Source of the DNA: Limonium bicolor
Lineage: Eukaryota > Streptophyta > Magnoliopsida > Caryophyllales > Plumbaginaceae
DNA: 64,000 nucleotides
Direction of reading: 5' to 3'
Assembly (NCBI GenBank): GCA_023374045.1
Contig: CM041779.1
Location: forward strand, 310,001 to 374,000
The notes under the pieces are model-generated. The model made no database searches. It saw only the letters and a list, made by a program, of their open reading frames with translations, and was not told the origin of the DNA. Positions 1 to 13,773 of this stretch are shown here, piece by piece (position 1 is the first letter of the stretch; each line of letters begins with the position of its first letter). The position numbers and the translations under genes were made by a program.

Positions 1-313
1 ATGTGTTTTGAATGGCTAAATGTCCATCATTACTCTTTAATTAATATGTGTACTATATAGTATCACATTTGGAGGTCTATATCAATGGGAAATCAAAAAT
101 TTCACAACAATGTGCCTTGTTTTTGATGAATAGTGAATTATTAAGCTAGTTTATAACATAAGTCTATATAAGTGAGACATTTGCTCAACAAAGACTTAAT
201 TACCCTCATTAATAAAAGGGGGCCGGTTTCTTAGGAGGTGAGTCATCACCCACATGAGTCATTAAGCAAATAAGAGAGCAAATGAGAGTTATAAAGTAAA
301 AACACTATTCACC

Positions 314-328
314 TTTTACATAAATATC
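314..328 (+). promoter_or_regulatory. Candidate TATA-like box of LTR A1
   Basis: The stretch TTTACATAAATATC is followed by a long pyrimidine-rich tract (TTCTTCTCCTCACTTCTTC). The same arrangement occurs in LTR A2 at 13758-13773, and on the minus strand in LTR E (40218-40229) and LTR F (35844-35856), about 600-650 bases from the LTR start in A2 and E and about 800 in F. Conservation of position suggests the core promoter and transcription start of this subfamily. No experimental start is known to me. Confidence 0.4.
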
Positions 329-2017
329 ACTTTATTAGTTCTTCTCCTCACTTCTTCATTCTTCTTTGCTTTCCCACGGTTTGAACTGCTCTCTTTCTCT
401 TCTCCATTCACGTAGAGCTTGACCCCCATGAAAGCTCCATCTTCCCTTGGCCACATCTTGCTCATTTTAGCTCCAAATCCAAAACAAAATACATATTCCT
501 CTTAGTTAGCTCAAGCTCATCCTTTCTATCTTTTCAAAACTTCAAGAGCTTCATTTTGGTGCCAAGTCAAACCACCATTAGAGGAGGAAATTCAAGTTTG
601 GAGACTCCATTGGCATCTCCATTCTCTTAAGGTAAAGAAAGTGTAAGAAAATCTAGGTTTCCACCATTTTCTTCACATGTCCGAAAATATATACTCATGG
701 GACTCCATGTTTATGCCTTGTTCTAGCTTGTTTCTACTCTTCAAAAGGGAGAGGAGGTCCTTCTTGCTTCACATCCAAGTTTGTCTTGAGAAACCAAGGT
801 AAAACAATCACATTATACCTTAAAACATATTTTTTTAAACCTAGGGTTTGTTCCTTAGGGTTAATGTTATCTAGTACTCATTGGAGTCATGGATATTGGT
901 TAGAACATTGGCAAGGAGAATCACATTGGTGACCGAGATTGAATAAAGAAAACCTAAGGAGAAAAGCTTTTAAGCTTGTGAGAAAACAAGGGTAAATTAC
1001 TTACCTTAAGTTGTTTGTTGTTTTAAGGGAATGAGGTATGGGTATAGGATGAGAGTTAGTGTAGAGTTTATATTGGGAAGGTGCTATAAACCTAGGAGAA
1101 ACAATGACTATTCTTGTGAACTTGTGACTAAGGAGCAAATGAGAAAAGAGATAGTTAAGAATATAAAGGTGAAGTACAAGAAGCATTTTATTTCAATGGG
1201 AGCCTTGTTGAGTGTATTCGCAGTTGAAGGCATATATATGTGGAAATTCAGTGGTTAAGATTATTGTCATTTAAGGGCCTAAGTGCCAAGCATTTTAAGT
1301 TTAAGCACTATATGAGATGTGGTGTGGTTTTGGTGTAAATTGGGTGTTAAGTTGTGGTGGTGAGAATTTGGGTGATATTGGTTGTTTGATGGAGAAAAAC
1401 CATGTGTTGGAGGTACTTTATACTAGAGAACCTATGGCAAAAAAAATTAAAGAAGAGTTTAAGTGTTTAAGATATCCTAAGGGAATTTAATGACTAAGAA
1501 AGTACTAGGATGTTCTAGATATTGTCTTGGTGAAGAAGGGTGAAGTTAGGGTGTTTTAATGACTTATAATGACTTAGGTATCACCATGGAGGAGTTACGA
1601 ATCAAGAGAATGTATTTGAGTATTTAGAACTTAGGTAAAAGTTGGTAAGCAACTAGGAAGGAAGTTTAGGTTGTGAAGGAACCTTAAGTAGATGCATAAA
1701 AGAGTTTTAGAAGGAGAAAGATGCTTGGGAGATGATGTTAAGATAAGGAGAAAACATTTTGGGATAAGTTATCATAGGTGAGAAACACCATTTAGAAACC
1801 TAGTACAAAATGTTGCAAGTGTTAAGGAAATTCACAAAGAAATAAGTAAAGGCTTAAGGAATTAGAAAATGAGTTTCATGAATGTTGTATGTGGATATAA
1901 GGGTACCAAATGTTGTTAGGAAGCATTAAGAGCCTTTAGGAGAAGATACTATAAGGGTTGGAGGCTTTGGAGGAGTTTGGTTAAGTGTTTAAAGGCTTAG
2001 AAATTGAGTATAATGGC

Positions 2018-2340
2018 ACGTCCGAACTTCCGTCCGAACTTGGAAGCTCGGACATGCCCTGTTACGCTACAGTTTTCTGGATTTTTGGTAGTGTCCGAAC
2101 TACCGTCCGAATTTGGAAGTTCGGACGTACCTGTTATTTCTTAGGGATTATCCTCGAACTGTGTCCGAACTTTGGAAGTCCGGACACATGTTCGGACGTA
2201 TGGATTTCTGGTTAGGATTTTCCTCGACTCATGTCCGAACTTCCGAAGTCCGGACACAAGTTCGGACATGTGTCTGATTTCTGTCTAAAGTCACGGCTTG
2301 TGTCCGAACTTGGAAGTCCGGACACAAGTTCGGACAGGCC
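2018..2340. repeat. GTCCGAAC palindrome array in LTR A1
   Basis: Five imperfect copies of an inverted repeat, each with GTCCGAACTT on one side and AAGTTCGGAC or AAGTCCGGAC on the other, separated by unrelated AT-rich spacers of about 30-45 bases. Each copy can fold into a hairpin. It stands out by base composition from the surrounding LTR. The array sits about 1.5 kb from the LTR 3' end, the same relative place as differently sequenced arrays in the other LTRs. Confidence 0.85.
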
Positions 2341-3470
2341 ACTGTATGGACCAAAAACCTTGTTTAAGGTTAGGAAATGATGGGGATAATTAAGTATGGA
2401 TGTTATGAGATTGTTAAGGACTTGTTTGGTGGGTGTGATGGTCATTAAGTGGAAGAGTAAGTGTAATAAATAATGAGGAGATGATGTACTTAAGAGTCAA
2501 GTTAAAAACCATAAGGCTTAGTGAAAAGCAATGGGTAAAGGTTGATGTCTAGGAAAGTTAAGTAATTCTATTGAGTTGGATTGATAATAACCTAAAACTG
2601 AATCAATGTTCTAGGCTTTGTAAATTGGGACTTGGAAGGAGAAAAACCAAACGATCGTCGACGGTGAACGGTACAATCCTTTTCGTGACCTGCTTGCTAA
2701 CGAGGTGTCCCTCGGCTTGTGTGCTATCTGTTTATTTGCTATGACTAAAACAAGATAAAGCATGCAACCGGTTATATTGTTCTCGTTGTGATTGTGTTAT
2801 ATTTACACTAACCCGCGAGGCTTGAGATTGTTACTAACCAAGTGTAGTACTTACTGAGTTAAGAATAAGAGTTAAGTTGATGATTGTTGGTTAATGCCCG
2901 ATAAGGCTTAGCTAGCACATGGTGTTTAAAATGTCTACTAACTGGATCTTGAGTGAGGAAACCTGTGACCGATCTCCGGTCATGCATGCTAAGGAAAAAG
3001 GGGGACGGTATCTGAATCAGATCCGCCCTCCGCTTAAGGACTTGTCTTCGGACTTGTAGCCTAGGGCCGGTTGCCGGCTCAGCTACGCTGGACTCCCGTC
3101 CAGAGTAGGTGGCATTAAGATGGTGCGGTGGGATCACCTAAATCCCAGGTTCGAATTAAGCTACAACCAATCCCTTCCAGGAAAGGTTTGTATACTGAGA
3201 TTAAGATTGAGACTGAGATTAAGGTTAAGGTAAGGTAAGGAAGTGAGATTAAGGAAATGAGGACTAAGGAGGGGGTTACTAACCCACTTGTTAAGGGAAC
3301 GCTTGAGTCGTTCATTGCTTGTGAACTATATATGTTCATTTGTGGTTATTGTTAATGCACTTCATATTATGCTTGTGTATGTAATCAATTTCCATGCTAT
3401 CGACAATTAGTCGTCGTAGCCCCGTTAGCTTGGGGGCCATGAGGGTGTACCAGCATTCGTGCTGACCCCC

Positions 3471-3497
3471 TCGGGGGCTATTTTTACACTTGCAGGT
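3471..3497 (+). other. Conserved GC stem-loop plus T-run near the LTR 3' end
   Basis: GCTGACCCCC-TC-GGGGGCTATTTTTA forms a short strong hairpin followed by a T-run and then CACTTGCAGGTAAG, which reads like a splice acceptor directly joined to a donor. Equivalent hairpins lie in A2 (16910-16946), G (60388-60421), and on the minus strand in E (29991-30007), F (32537-32555), C (9019-9036) and H (46511-46526, 56001-56017). Conservation across subfamilies implies a function in the transcript, such as 3'-end formation or leader structure, but this is not proven. Confidence 0.5.
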
Positions 3498-3837
3498 AAG
3501 AGGCCCATGAGGACGCACTACGAGAGTAGGAGCGGTTAGACTTAGGAGGGGACATTTATTTTGAATTCGGGTTGCGCCTGTGCACCTGACTGTTTATATT
3601 AAATTGTTGTAAGTTTGAGATTACGTTTGAGATACTAGTACTCGGTTGGTTGTGGGATTGTGTATGTTAATGTTTTGAGTTGGATAAGTATTTTGGTTAA
3701 GTATTGTATATATTAAGCCGGTATATTCTAACGATCAGACCGTGGCAAGGTCCAGGTGTTGTTTATTTCCGCTGCGACGTTTTCGATTAAGTGTTCAGAT
3801 TGCGATAACCACGATAGGCTTTGGATGGGGTGTTACA

Positions 3838-6447
3838 GTTTCACATTTCCGAACAGACCCCATGTCTATTCTTAATTATTTTTCAACCCACCAACTTTCT
3901 ATAATTGCAATTTGACCCAATTTATAACATATAGTTTTATAATATCATTAAAACTATATATTATACATATATCTTATTAAATACTCTTATATTATTCCAA
4001 AAATCACCAAATTCCACCCAAGGGTTATAATTACCATTACTAACCCATATATTCTCGGTTATTACATTTCCACCACATATATTTATCCAAAGTGTCACAA
4101 TGACATAATAACTATATATTATACATATATAGTTTATTTTAATTCCAAAATCAGCCCAATAAATTCCTAAAAATTCCTAATAGCCCATGGGTGTTTATAA
4201 TACCATTATACACCCTTTAGTTTCGGTAATAACATATTTACCACATATGTTATAAAAGTGTTACAATTAAATATTTATCTTATTATAAAACCTTAAATAA
4301 GTTATTTAACTTATCTAATTTGGTCAAAGCCTACCATATGGTCAAGGTTGACCTCCTTAATATTGCCTTGACCATTAATTCCCATATATTACGGTTTGTA
4401 CCCATATTTTTCAAAAATTACCATTTAACCCCAAAACTTTATAAAATCTTATAATTTTTATTTTAAATCCTTTTAACCTCTAATTTTCGGCTTTATTATT
4501 ATATAGCCCCCAAATTTAATTTAATTACACTTTATACCCTAATTCCTTGCGGTAATATATTTTTATTACCTAAACTTAATTAAAACCTTATAAATACATA
4601 AATAAAATGGCCTAAAGTACATGGCCTTATTACAAACATTAGCTTATAAAATAAATTACGCATAAATGCTCAAAAATGCTTTACACTCTCGGCCTCTCCC
4701 ATAAGTTTCCATTAATTACCAATTTTCCACATAATGTCTTAAATTTGACAATTATGTTAATTAATTACTTAGATAAATTTACTAAACCATTCCTTAACCA
4801 CCTAAGGTCAAAATAAGACCTTTTATACCATGTTCACTCACGACAATTGTAATAACATATGTTTAAACGCATATTAATACACCAAGTGAAGGTTTAAGTG
4901 ATTTATACCTTATTTTAGCCAAGATAAGGCCTTTTTGGCCACGGCTTCTTAGAGGAAAATTTTCCACAGCTTGATCAACATGATTTTTCACAGCAAACAA
5001 GACATGATTAAACTCCAAACAAGAGCTAACCATTAGAAGTGTTTAAATGTATATTTTCAAGGTAAAATTTACCTTAGAATACCAAGGCAAGCAAGGTTGG
5101 TCTTCGGCCTATTTTTAAAGAATAAAAAGAGCATCAAAAGAGCTACTAAAACAAGGCTTAAAACCGTAGCAACTCAGTTTAGAAGGTGGCTAATTTTCAC
5201 CTTGATTAAGATGCCAAAATGGTGTTTTTGGCATGGATTTGGCTATTCCTTGAAGCTCTTGATATACCAACTGAATAATCATGTAAAGAAGAAGATAATA
5301 AGCCTAAGGAATGAAGCTTTCCAACCGGAAATGAAGAGAATGAAGAGATATGTGGTTAAAGCACATTTTTATACCTTAAGAACTTCTTAAGCTTTCTTCC
5401 CTTCCTTCTTTGATTTTCAACCTAAACTTCCCTTATCCTTCAAGCATGAACTCGCACAAGATGGCTGGATGGAAATGGGATTGAGTTATACCATTGGAAA
5501 GAGGAGAAGGAGATGAAGAAAATGAGTATAATCATGTACCAAGGGCTTACCTATGATTCAAGGAGTTGATCATTGAAGTGGGAGCTTTCTCACAGTCAAG
5601 AAGGAGCAGAAGAGAGGTTAAAGATGAGTACTTACGGTGGGAAGGAAGGTAATGAGAGGAAAGAGAAAGAAATAAGCTTATAAGGTAAAGTTTGGTTACT
5701 TTATTGAATAGTCTTAGATGACTCATTAGTAGATATTTATTGTTGGCTAATGTATGAGTATGACAGCCTAAAGAGGCGGCAATGGGTGGTCAAATCAATG
5801 GGTGACATTTGACCATGGTTTAAGTTAAGTAATTAAATGTTATTTTGGGTACTATTCACCCAAAATCACCCATTTTGATTTTATTTTTAAACTTTGATTT
5901 AGACTTTATAATAAAGTCTATCATGTCACATTAATGTTATAAAGAATGTAATCTAGTCTTTAAAGTGACAAAAAGTCAATATCTTAGAGCTCATACACAA
6001 AAACGTGCTTTAAGGTGTTTTAGTGCACATTTTGTGTCACAAGGTGTTTATGAGCTTTGTTTTCTTTGAGAACGGTTTCATTGTGTTCCTTACATGATAA
6101 TTGATCTTAGGAATCCAATTGTATATCAATTGGAGGTCATAAGACCTTTAAGGTTTCATAGAGCGTATTTATGCCCTACTTGACCTTTAAGCATGTTAAT
6201 GCTTGTTCTTTGTGTTGGAGTGTTATACAATGATTTTAGTACATTCCTTTATGTGTTAATATTCTTAGGACAAATTTTTAGGTCCTAAGGAGTTCATTTG
6301 GGTATGTATTTACCCTAAACAGTCAAAGGGTGCAATATTTGCTTTGTGTTGACCATTGTTGTTCTCAATTGACTTTTAAGGCATGTTTAGGCCTTAATTA
6401 ATTTTATTATATGTTTAATCCATGTTTTATTAGTTTGGGGTATTTCA
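3838..6447 (-). mobile_element. LTR B fragment (subfamily of LTR D)
   Basis: This minus-oriented LTR part ends on the plus strand with GGGGTATTTCA at 6447, the complement of the LTR start. It is co-linear with LTR D from about 19.9 kb to 23077: both contain the 'ggtcaaggttgacc' block (4340 and 20530), the 'accgaacag' palindrome region and the 'aggtcctaaggagttcat' block near the end. The other part is cut off by LTR A1. It is AT-rich and non-coding; the frame at 5097-5390 has no counterpart in D and no recognisable domain. Confidence 0.75.
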
Positions 6448-8188
6448 CTTATACATTCGGGTCATTTTCTCATACCGGGTCGGATCCTCTTATAGAAGGC
6501 CGACTATCTTTGGAAGGGAGTTTGATGGTCCCTTATATCTCTTTTTACTTCTCGCACGAGTACATAACTTTGAACTATCATTGTTCTCTTAATAGAGGTT
6601 GTTTATATTTTCCACAATTAATTAATTCGTGGATTGTTTTGGTTCATTTCTCTAACCGTTAACAGGAGTTTACTAGTCTCGTATAACTCTTTCACATTGA
6701 GTGAGTTCATAATGTTTGAACTATCGTTGTTCTCTAGTTTATAATTCTTATGTGTTTTCCACGTTCACATTATTTTTGGGACGACTCTTTCTACGAGTCA
6801 CTAACCAACCATTACTCACTTACGAGTCGGTCTACAACTCTAAGTTAGACCACACAATAAATCATGGATGGTTGGCACACACAACAAGCATCAAGATACA
6901 TAACAATACAATAAACATTTTTCATACATTTATCTTGTTAGGTCAGCACACAAGCTAACAGCACACAAGCCGAGAGGACTCGGCAGGACACAAGTTACAA
7001 GAAAACCATACTTGTCACCAAGGATTTACTCTAGCGCGTCATCTCACGCTCCTCAGTTAGTTCTCGAATACTTGATAGCATTTCGAGTGTTTCTATTAAC
7101 ATTAAGGTAATACGGTATGTAAACGACTAATACTCCCATAGTTAACCCCGTTATCCCGTTAATCTTAATTTTGCTCAAGTGTTCTTAAGTTCTCAACTTA
7201 CACATTCAATCTCACATTTGTTCAATCATCCTAATGACCTTCCCATGTCACCAAACAAGGCCTAATCATCATCTACTATCATTACCATTCAATTCCCCAT
7301 CTTAAAATGTCATTTTTCAACATTCTAGAGCATTTTTGGGTTGGTCCGGGTTTGTGTCCTAGTTTGTAAACCCGGACCAACTCGTCGCTCAACTTACTGC
7401 CATGATTTTGTGTTGGTCCAGTTATGTGTACCGAGATATAAACCTGGACCAACACCTGCGGACAACATTCTGCCTTGTTTTTAGGTTGGTCCGGGTTTGT
7501 GTACCGGTTTTTAAACCCGGACCAACCCAGTTCTGTTACATTTGACAGTTTTTAAACCTCTATTTCAACTTCAATCTTTACCCAATCTTTTCCTAATCTT
7601 TCCACATGTATTCTAGCCTGTTTTAGCACCTTAAACCTCCTTTAATCATTGTTCAAACCTATCACTCAATTATTTCTCAATTCTACAATTTTGTTCTCTC
7701 ATTTTCTCATTCTCTGCACACCATGCACATCAGTGCATTCCCAAACAATTCCCATGACAGTTTTCACCCTTCTCTCAACCATTTGACCATCCCACATTCA
7801 TTCCTAGTCTTTTGCTTTTCCAATGCCTAAGTCACTCACCATTCACAAGTACAAACACACTAAGTCTTTTCTAGAGATTCCAAGACACTTCAACAACACA
7901 TTCGTTATAGATTTTTGCACTACTCTTCACAATCCGTCAACTACCATCTTAAGGTGATTAATCCACCCAATTCATCCCTATCAAGTTTCTAGTTAACCAT
8001 AGGTTCTCTAATACCCCCAACATCACCTAAACCTTCTAATTACTACAGAAATTTCGCCATAACTTCCCAACAAATCTAACATGCCCAAATGTATCATTTC
8101 ATCCTCCTAAATCAATTCAACTAACCATATCCTAGTGGATCCTACCAGAAGATAAATATCATCCAAGGTCATTAAACACAATGTAGTG
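6448..8188 (-). mobile_element. LTR I middle fragment (subfamily of LTRs C and H)
   Basis: The segment lies between the end of LTR B and the start of LTR D. It follows the order of LTR C (about 9.7-11.5 kb): the 'ctctaaccgtta' block, the 'ccccgttatcccgtt' block, then three GGTCCGGG palindromes, then C/T-rich AT sequence. It is therefore the interior of an older LTR into which B and D later inserted. No coding potential is visible. Confidence 0.65.
7334..7525. repeat. GGTCCGGG palindrome array in LTR I
   Basis: Three copies, each made of TTGGTCCGGGTTTGTG and its inverted partner AAACCCGGACCAA (one copy degenerate: GGTCCAGTTATGTG with AAACCTGGACCAAC), separated by about 50 bases. It corresponds to the arrays in LTR C (10660-10830) and LTR H. 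Confidence 0.85.
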
Positions 8189-8576
8189 TGTAACACCCCA
8201 CTCGTAATCACGTAATAATCACTCACGTAGCATTAATGACGTCTCACAGCGAAAGCATCACAGTAATAATCTCACTCAGGTGTCACATGCCATTACTCGC
8301 CCATACGAGTAAAGAAGCAGAAATAAATTAAATAAGAAACGACACTAGTAATATATACATAACCGCAGTGATAACAAGATACTAACCTATACATCAATCT
8401 AACCAAAGATAATTTTAATGACAAGTGAGCATCTAGGTATTCCCGACTGTATACAACATTACTAATTCATTAACTAATATTCATCCTATACAATATGAAG
8501 ACGAGCGGTAAATGAAATCCTAACTACCCGGGTCCCACTCTTTGGCTTCAACGGTAGTCATCACCTGCACATATGC

Positions 8577-11500
8577 TGTAACACCCCTACCGGTAATCAT
8601 ACCATCATCCCCTAACCCGTCTCAAATACCAACAACAACACAGCGGTAATTTCAACACAACCGGATGAAACAATGCCGTTAGTCACCCACGTGACTAACT
8701 AGGCCATTCCAACTCAATTACGACACACAAATACAATATCGGTCTGATGGGTCTTATATACCGAGCACTACAAACTATACAATCCATTCGTTGATCAATA
8801 CTCAAAGAAAATACAACTTCAACTCCTTAATACACAAATACAATAACCATTATACACTATACCGAGTTTCTACAATCATCAAGTTGCCGGTAACAATTCG
8901 GCTTACCATTCAACACTTCAATAATTACAACCTTCACTAATTACTACCCATGCTTACTTAGCAACCCCGTCCTACTCTCGAATGGTGATCGGCTTCAGTG
9001 TACTTGGAAAATAAAAATGGGGCCCAAGGGGCTCAGCAAAATTGCTGCATATGACTTCCGTATACCCCGCGTACTAGCGAGGGTACGCCGACTATTTGGT
9101 CGAGAGCATGCGATTCATTTTATTTCAAACAGCATGCATACAACATACATTATATATGTACATTCACACAATCAAGGTTCGGCATTGAACCCAACACTAA
9201 CACACACATCAAGGGGTTAGTTCAATATACTCTAACTGAGGCTTGAAGGTTCCCACCTCACTATGCCTTACTTAATTTCTCATTGTCTTACCCACTCTCT
9301 TGGGTACTCTTACTCATAAGCTCAACAAGTTCTACAATGCTCAACTCTATTCTCCACTCACCTCAAATTCTCAAGTCACAACTCATTTCTCAATACTCAC
9401 ATACTCAATACTCAAGTTCCCAAATCAATACTCAATACTCAAAGGCATCTTTTAAGTCTTAGCCACGACCTCCAGGCAGGGTCATACACAAGACCCACCA
9501 CCGGGCTCACAAATACAAAAGGAGCTATACATTTAGTTCCTCAAGTTCACAAATGTCCAGTTCTCTACCGGACTACTCAAATTCCCAAAACTCCACTCTC
9601 GGAGTCATTTCTCAATCTCAAGATCAGCCTAGAGGTATCTCTCTCGATAACGTCTATTGGCTTAGGGAATTCTCAATGTCTAGTATTCTAAGGTTTAGGG
9701 TTTTACCCGACTTATGGAATACTCTCATGTTCGTGACATTGTTCATTTTAGACGGTTCCTCTCATTGGGGTTCGACTATACTTCTAAGGGGTTTGGTGGT
9801 CCCTTATCTTACTTTACTTTCTCAAGGTTCATATATTGAATAATTATAAATCCTCTAGGTAGAGGTTCCTCAATTACTTCCACTATTAATTATTGTGTGG
9901 GTTAACTCAATCCGGTTCTCTAACCGTTATCGGGAGGTTACCACTCCCATATACTTTCTCACGTTCTAGTGAATTCGTAGGTTTATGTTACCGTGTATTG
10001 GTTCGATAGTTGTAGTGTGTTTCCACCTTTTATTAGTTCGCACTTGACTCTCTACGAGTCTCTACTCAACAAGACTCAACTATGAGTCACACTACCATAC
10101 ACAACACAATCAAGCAACTCATTCACAATTCACATTTCATGAATTATACAAACTTTAGTTAAAAGAATACAATCCAGCAACAACAATACCATACAAACAC
10201 AAGAGAGTACACACAATCTGATTTGTGCATTTAACTTGTTAGATGATCACACAATCAAACAAGCACACAAATCGGGGTAACCAGGTTAGGAAACAGAGCA
10301 TGAGGAAATCATACCTTTCACCGGGGTTATCTTTAACGGGTGTTCTCACGTTCCTCGGGTCACACATGTTCCTCTAGTCTTACCCTTGAACCACTAATAA
10401 CATGTCAAAGGTTTCAATTAATATTAAGGTGTTACGGTACGTACATAAATGCTACTCCCGTACCTACCCCGTTATCCCGTTATCTTGGTTTACTTATGTG
10501 CTCTTAAACTCACAACTTGCTTAATCACTTCCCAAACTTGTCTACACTTCTTAGGACCTTTAAAGGTCACCAAACAACTCCTAAACATCACCTAAAACCA
10601 ATACCAATCACTTCCCCATCATTAGACACCTTAAAAACACATTCTGATGCAATTTTGGCATGGTCCGGGTTTGTGTCCGGGTCTACAAACCCGGACCAAT
10701 CTCTGAAATATGTTTCTGCCACTTTTTCTATGTGGTCCGGGTTTACAAACCCGGACCACCCCCCAGGAAGACTCTCTGCCATGTTTTTGCTATGGTCCAA
10801 GTTTGCGTACCGATTTGCAAACCCGGACCACCCCTGGAACTATCAAAATTCACAGTTTCCCATCAGTTTTCAACCCCTAATTCACCCCTAATCATTTCCC
10901 AATCTTTCCACATGCTTCCTACATGTTTAAACACCCTAAAACATGCTCTAAACCTCATCAAATCATTAGTCAAATCCCTACTCAAATCCTAGCTCAATTT
11001 TCACTAGTTTACATCTTCCGGTTACAGTTTTTGCACGCTTGTGCATTTTCTAACCTCCCTTAGAACTTTGCACTTTGTTCTAACTCCTTTTGGCCATACC
11101 AATTCATTCTTAGACAAGTGCACTAACTAAACCCAAGGACAACCCTTGTTTCCAAAGTCTTGCACACTAACTCATTCCTAGTTTTTCCAATGCATTTCAA
11201 TGCCTATTTGCTACAGATTTTTACCTCCTTCCCTCTAGTTCTCCAAATGCCATTTCAAGGCTATCACTTGACTCTCAACAACACTACAAACACCTAGGTT
11301 CTCCAACACACTAAGTCATCTTAAAACAGTTATTTTTCTACCAAAATTTTTCCATAGTTTCCCTATAAACTTAACATACTCACATTCATCAATTTCCACC
11401 ACTTCCAATCCTAATCTAGCCACACCCATGAATGGTCCTTCCAGAGCATAATATATCCTCAAAATCCCATCAACAACAACATAAGCACCAAACATAAAGT

Positions 11501-12958
11501 GCATGGCTCCAAGGCCTTTAATTCACAATTAACTCACAAATCTACCAATTCTCAACCAAGCACACTATCACACATATTTTTGGTTCATTAATTCATTTAA
11601 CCCATCCCAAATCCTAAAGCATTCAAAATAACATTAGGGTAACTTAATTACCTTATTTCTCCATTCTTTGTTTCCAAGCTTCTCATCTCCTCTTCTTGGT
11701 CAAAATCGGTCAAATGGGTATGGAGTTGCCAAACTCCATCCCAACACCCAAGAAACACTAAAATGCATTTAATTAATCTTCTAACCCTTGTAATCACTCA
11801 AATTCAATGGAGGGGCTTAAAGCTCAAAGTTAGGGTTTTACCTTTGGAGTGTTTTGGATGGTTTTTCAACTCTTGAACCAAGTGGGAAATTTCCACCACC
11901 ATTTAATGCTTGGAGAAGTGCTCAAACAGAGAAAGAACAAGGTATCAACATGGGCAAAATCGGCCAAGGTAAGGAGGAGGGGAAAAATGAATTTTCTTTG
12001 AACTTTCTTACCTTAGATGAGAGAGGGGACTCCAAGCTCCATAAAAATTCCATTTCCTTCACCAATGGGAAATACCCATGGAAATGAACTTCATCATTTT
12101 CGAATTTTAAAAAGAGAGAGAAGTGTAGAGCTTGAGAAGGGGAAGAGGAATATGTATTTTATTTTGCATTTGGAGCTTGTATGTGGCTAGAGCATGAAGG
12201 AGAAGATGGAGTGGCCATGGAGGTTTTCAAAATCGCCAAGCAACCAGAGAGGAGGAGGGAGGAAGTGGCAGAGGAAGAGGAAAGAAGGGGAGCAGTACGT
12301 GGGTGAGGAAAGAAATGAGAGGAGAGAGAGTTTTTCTACCTTTTTCTACTTTTCCTCTTTTCTTTTCTTTCTTTTCTTTTATTTCTAGCTTATTAGTGTG
12401 AGTGGGGGCTGCTCTATTAATTAAAACCGGCCCACTATATCTGTACCAGCTGGGGTGTTTTTTGTCTTTTACAGAAAACGCTTGTTTATTTACCCGGTTT
12501 AGCACTATTCACTAACCGGGCCTGTTTTCCGGAATTTTCTCGTTTCTTTAATTTTAATGGCTATTAAGCTCCCATTAATGTTTATTTAAAGTTATTTGAT
12601 GAAATTTAATTTTTACGGGTTCGTTTGACCACTTAAAGTCACGTTTTTGGGTTTCCTCGAAAAACGTGCGCTAAAGCTTTATTAGCGTTTTAATACATTA
12701 TTTAGATCCGTTTTCTTCGGGAATTGTTCTCATATATTATTTAGGCATTATTAAGCCTCTAAAATCCATCAAATACCCTTTTTAAGGTTGTATTTCTCTT
12801 ACGGTCACATAACGCTCAATTTAGCATTTTCGCTTTTTAAGCGTTTTTCTTGTTTCATTTGGATTTATTCTTTTTACCAAAATTACTTAGGCACTATTAG
12901 GCTCTCAAATATCGTATTAGAGTAATTTAATCAACCTAATTAAGTTCGGGGTATTTCA
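8577..12958 (-). mobile_element. Solo LTR C (4.38 kb)
   Basis: It starts TGTAACACCCCTACCGG at 8577 and ends GGGGTATTTCA at 12958. Flanks TATGC (8572-8576) and TATAC (12959-12963) look like a five-base target duplication with one mismatch. No internal region or second LTR is present, so it is a solo LTR left by LTR-LTR recombination. It belongs to the subfamily of H and G: they share the 'cgaaaaacgtgcgctaaagc' block at 12658 and a similar start. The frame at 11854-12087 is the transcript-leader region and shows no domain. Confidence 0.85.
10660..10830. repeat. GGTCCGGG palindrome array in LTR C
   Basis: Three hairpin units, ATGGTCCGGGTTTG paired with CAAACCCGGACCA, spaced about 60 bases apart, in otherwise AT-rich sequence. 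The open frames here on both strands (10517-10992) are produced by the repeat and lack any domain. Confidence 0.85.
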
Positions 12959-13757
12959 TATACCATAAAGGCTCAGCGATAAACACTAAGTATGCTAGGC
13001 ATGGACCCTATTGGTCACTTAATAGTCATGGTCGCCATTATTAAGTTTGTCACACAACACAATAAGTCAAAACATCAATAAACATGTAGCCGTCAGTAAC
13101 GGTCTGGTTATTTAGTTAATCACATGACCCCCGTGAAATACCCCAAACTTGGATATGGTTTTTAAGTGATAAACTAAGATATAAGGAGGCAAAATAATGC
13201 CTTAGAAACATTAAGAAACCATTTTAACCAAAGAAAACATAAGGAAACACCAAAAGAGCAGTTTAAGCAAAAATGTGCTCTAAGCTTGGAGAGACTTGGG
13301 TGAGTACCAAAATATTGTTCTAAGACCTTAGTAATATCCTAATGGTCATTTTAAATCAATTAACAAAGAAAACCAAGCTTGAAAACAAGTTAAAACACAA
13401 AATGTGCTTTAAGGACTCTTAAAGCACATTTTTGAAAAATTGTCTTGTAAATGGGTTTTGAATGGCTAAATGTCCATCATTACTCTTTAATTAACATGTG
13501 TACTAATTAGTATCACATTAGGAAGTCTAAATCAATGGGAAATCAAAAATTTCACAAATATGTGCCTTGGTTAGTGAATAGTAACTAAATAGTGCTAGTT
13601 TAAGACATTAGTCAAAGTAAGTCAATTTAGTTTATTTAGTTGGTCAAACAAGACCATGACTACTTAAATTAAAAGGGGGTGGCCGTTTTTAGGTGATGAT
13701 CACCACATGAGCCAAATAAGAAAGGAAATTATAAGATAAAGTAAAAACTACTATTGC

Positions 13758-13773
13758 TTTATACATAAATATC
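13758..13773 (+). promoter_or_regulatory. Candidate TATA-like box of LTR A2
   Basis: TTTATACATAAATATC at about 625 bases into the LTR, followed by a CT-rich leader. It is conserved with A1 (314-328). Confidence 0.4.

Larger units (their letters stand above)
1..3837 (+). mobile_element. LTR A1 (Ty3/gypsy, Tekay-like), 5' part outside the window
   Basis: This is the 3' part of a plus-oriented LTR ending in GGGGTGTTACA at 3837. It is recognised by co-linearity with the complete LTR A2 (13134-17289): the opening block ('gaatggctaaatgtccatc'), the TATA-like stretch, the palindrome array and the GC stem-loop near the 3' end occur in the same order. The short frames inside it (for example 1031-1258) are not conserved in A2 and look like chance. 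Sequence to the right (3838 on) belongs to a different LTR, so A1 was probably inserted into LTR B; the first five bases after it are GTTTC, but the left flank needed to confirm a duplication is outside the window. Confidence 0.85.

Noticed and set aside
3471..3497. Rho-independent terminator
   Set aside because: The hairpin plus T-run looks like one, but the sequence is a plant retrotransposon, where such terminators do not act for RNA polymerase II.
10517..10992. Overlapping plus and minus frames of 70-124 codons
   Set aside because: Produced by the GGTCCGGG palindrome array in LTR C.
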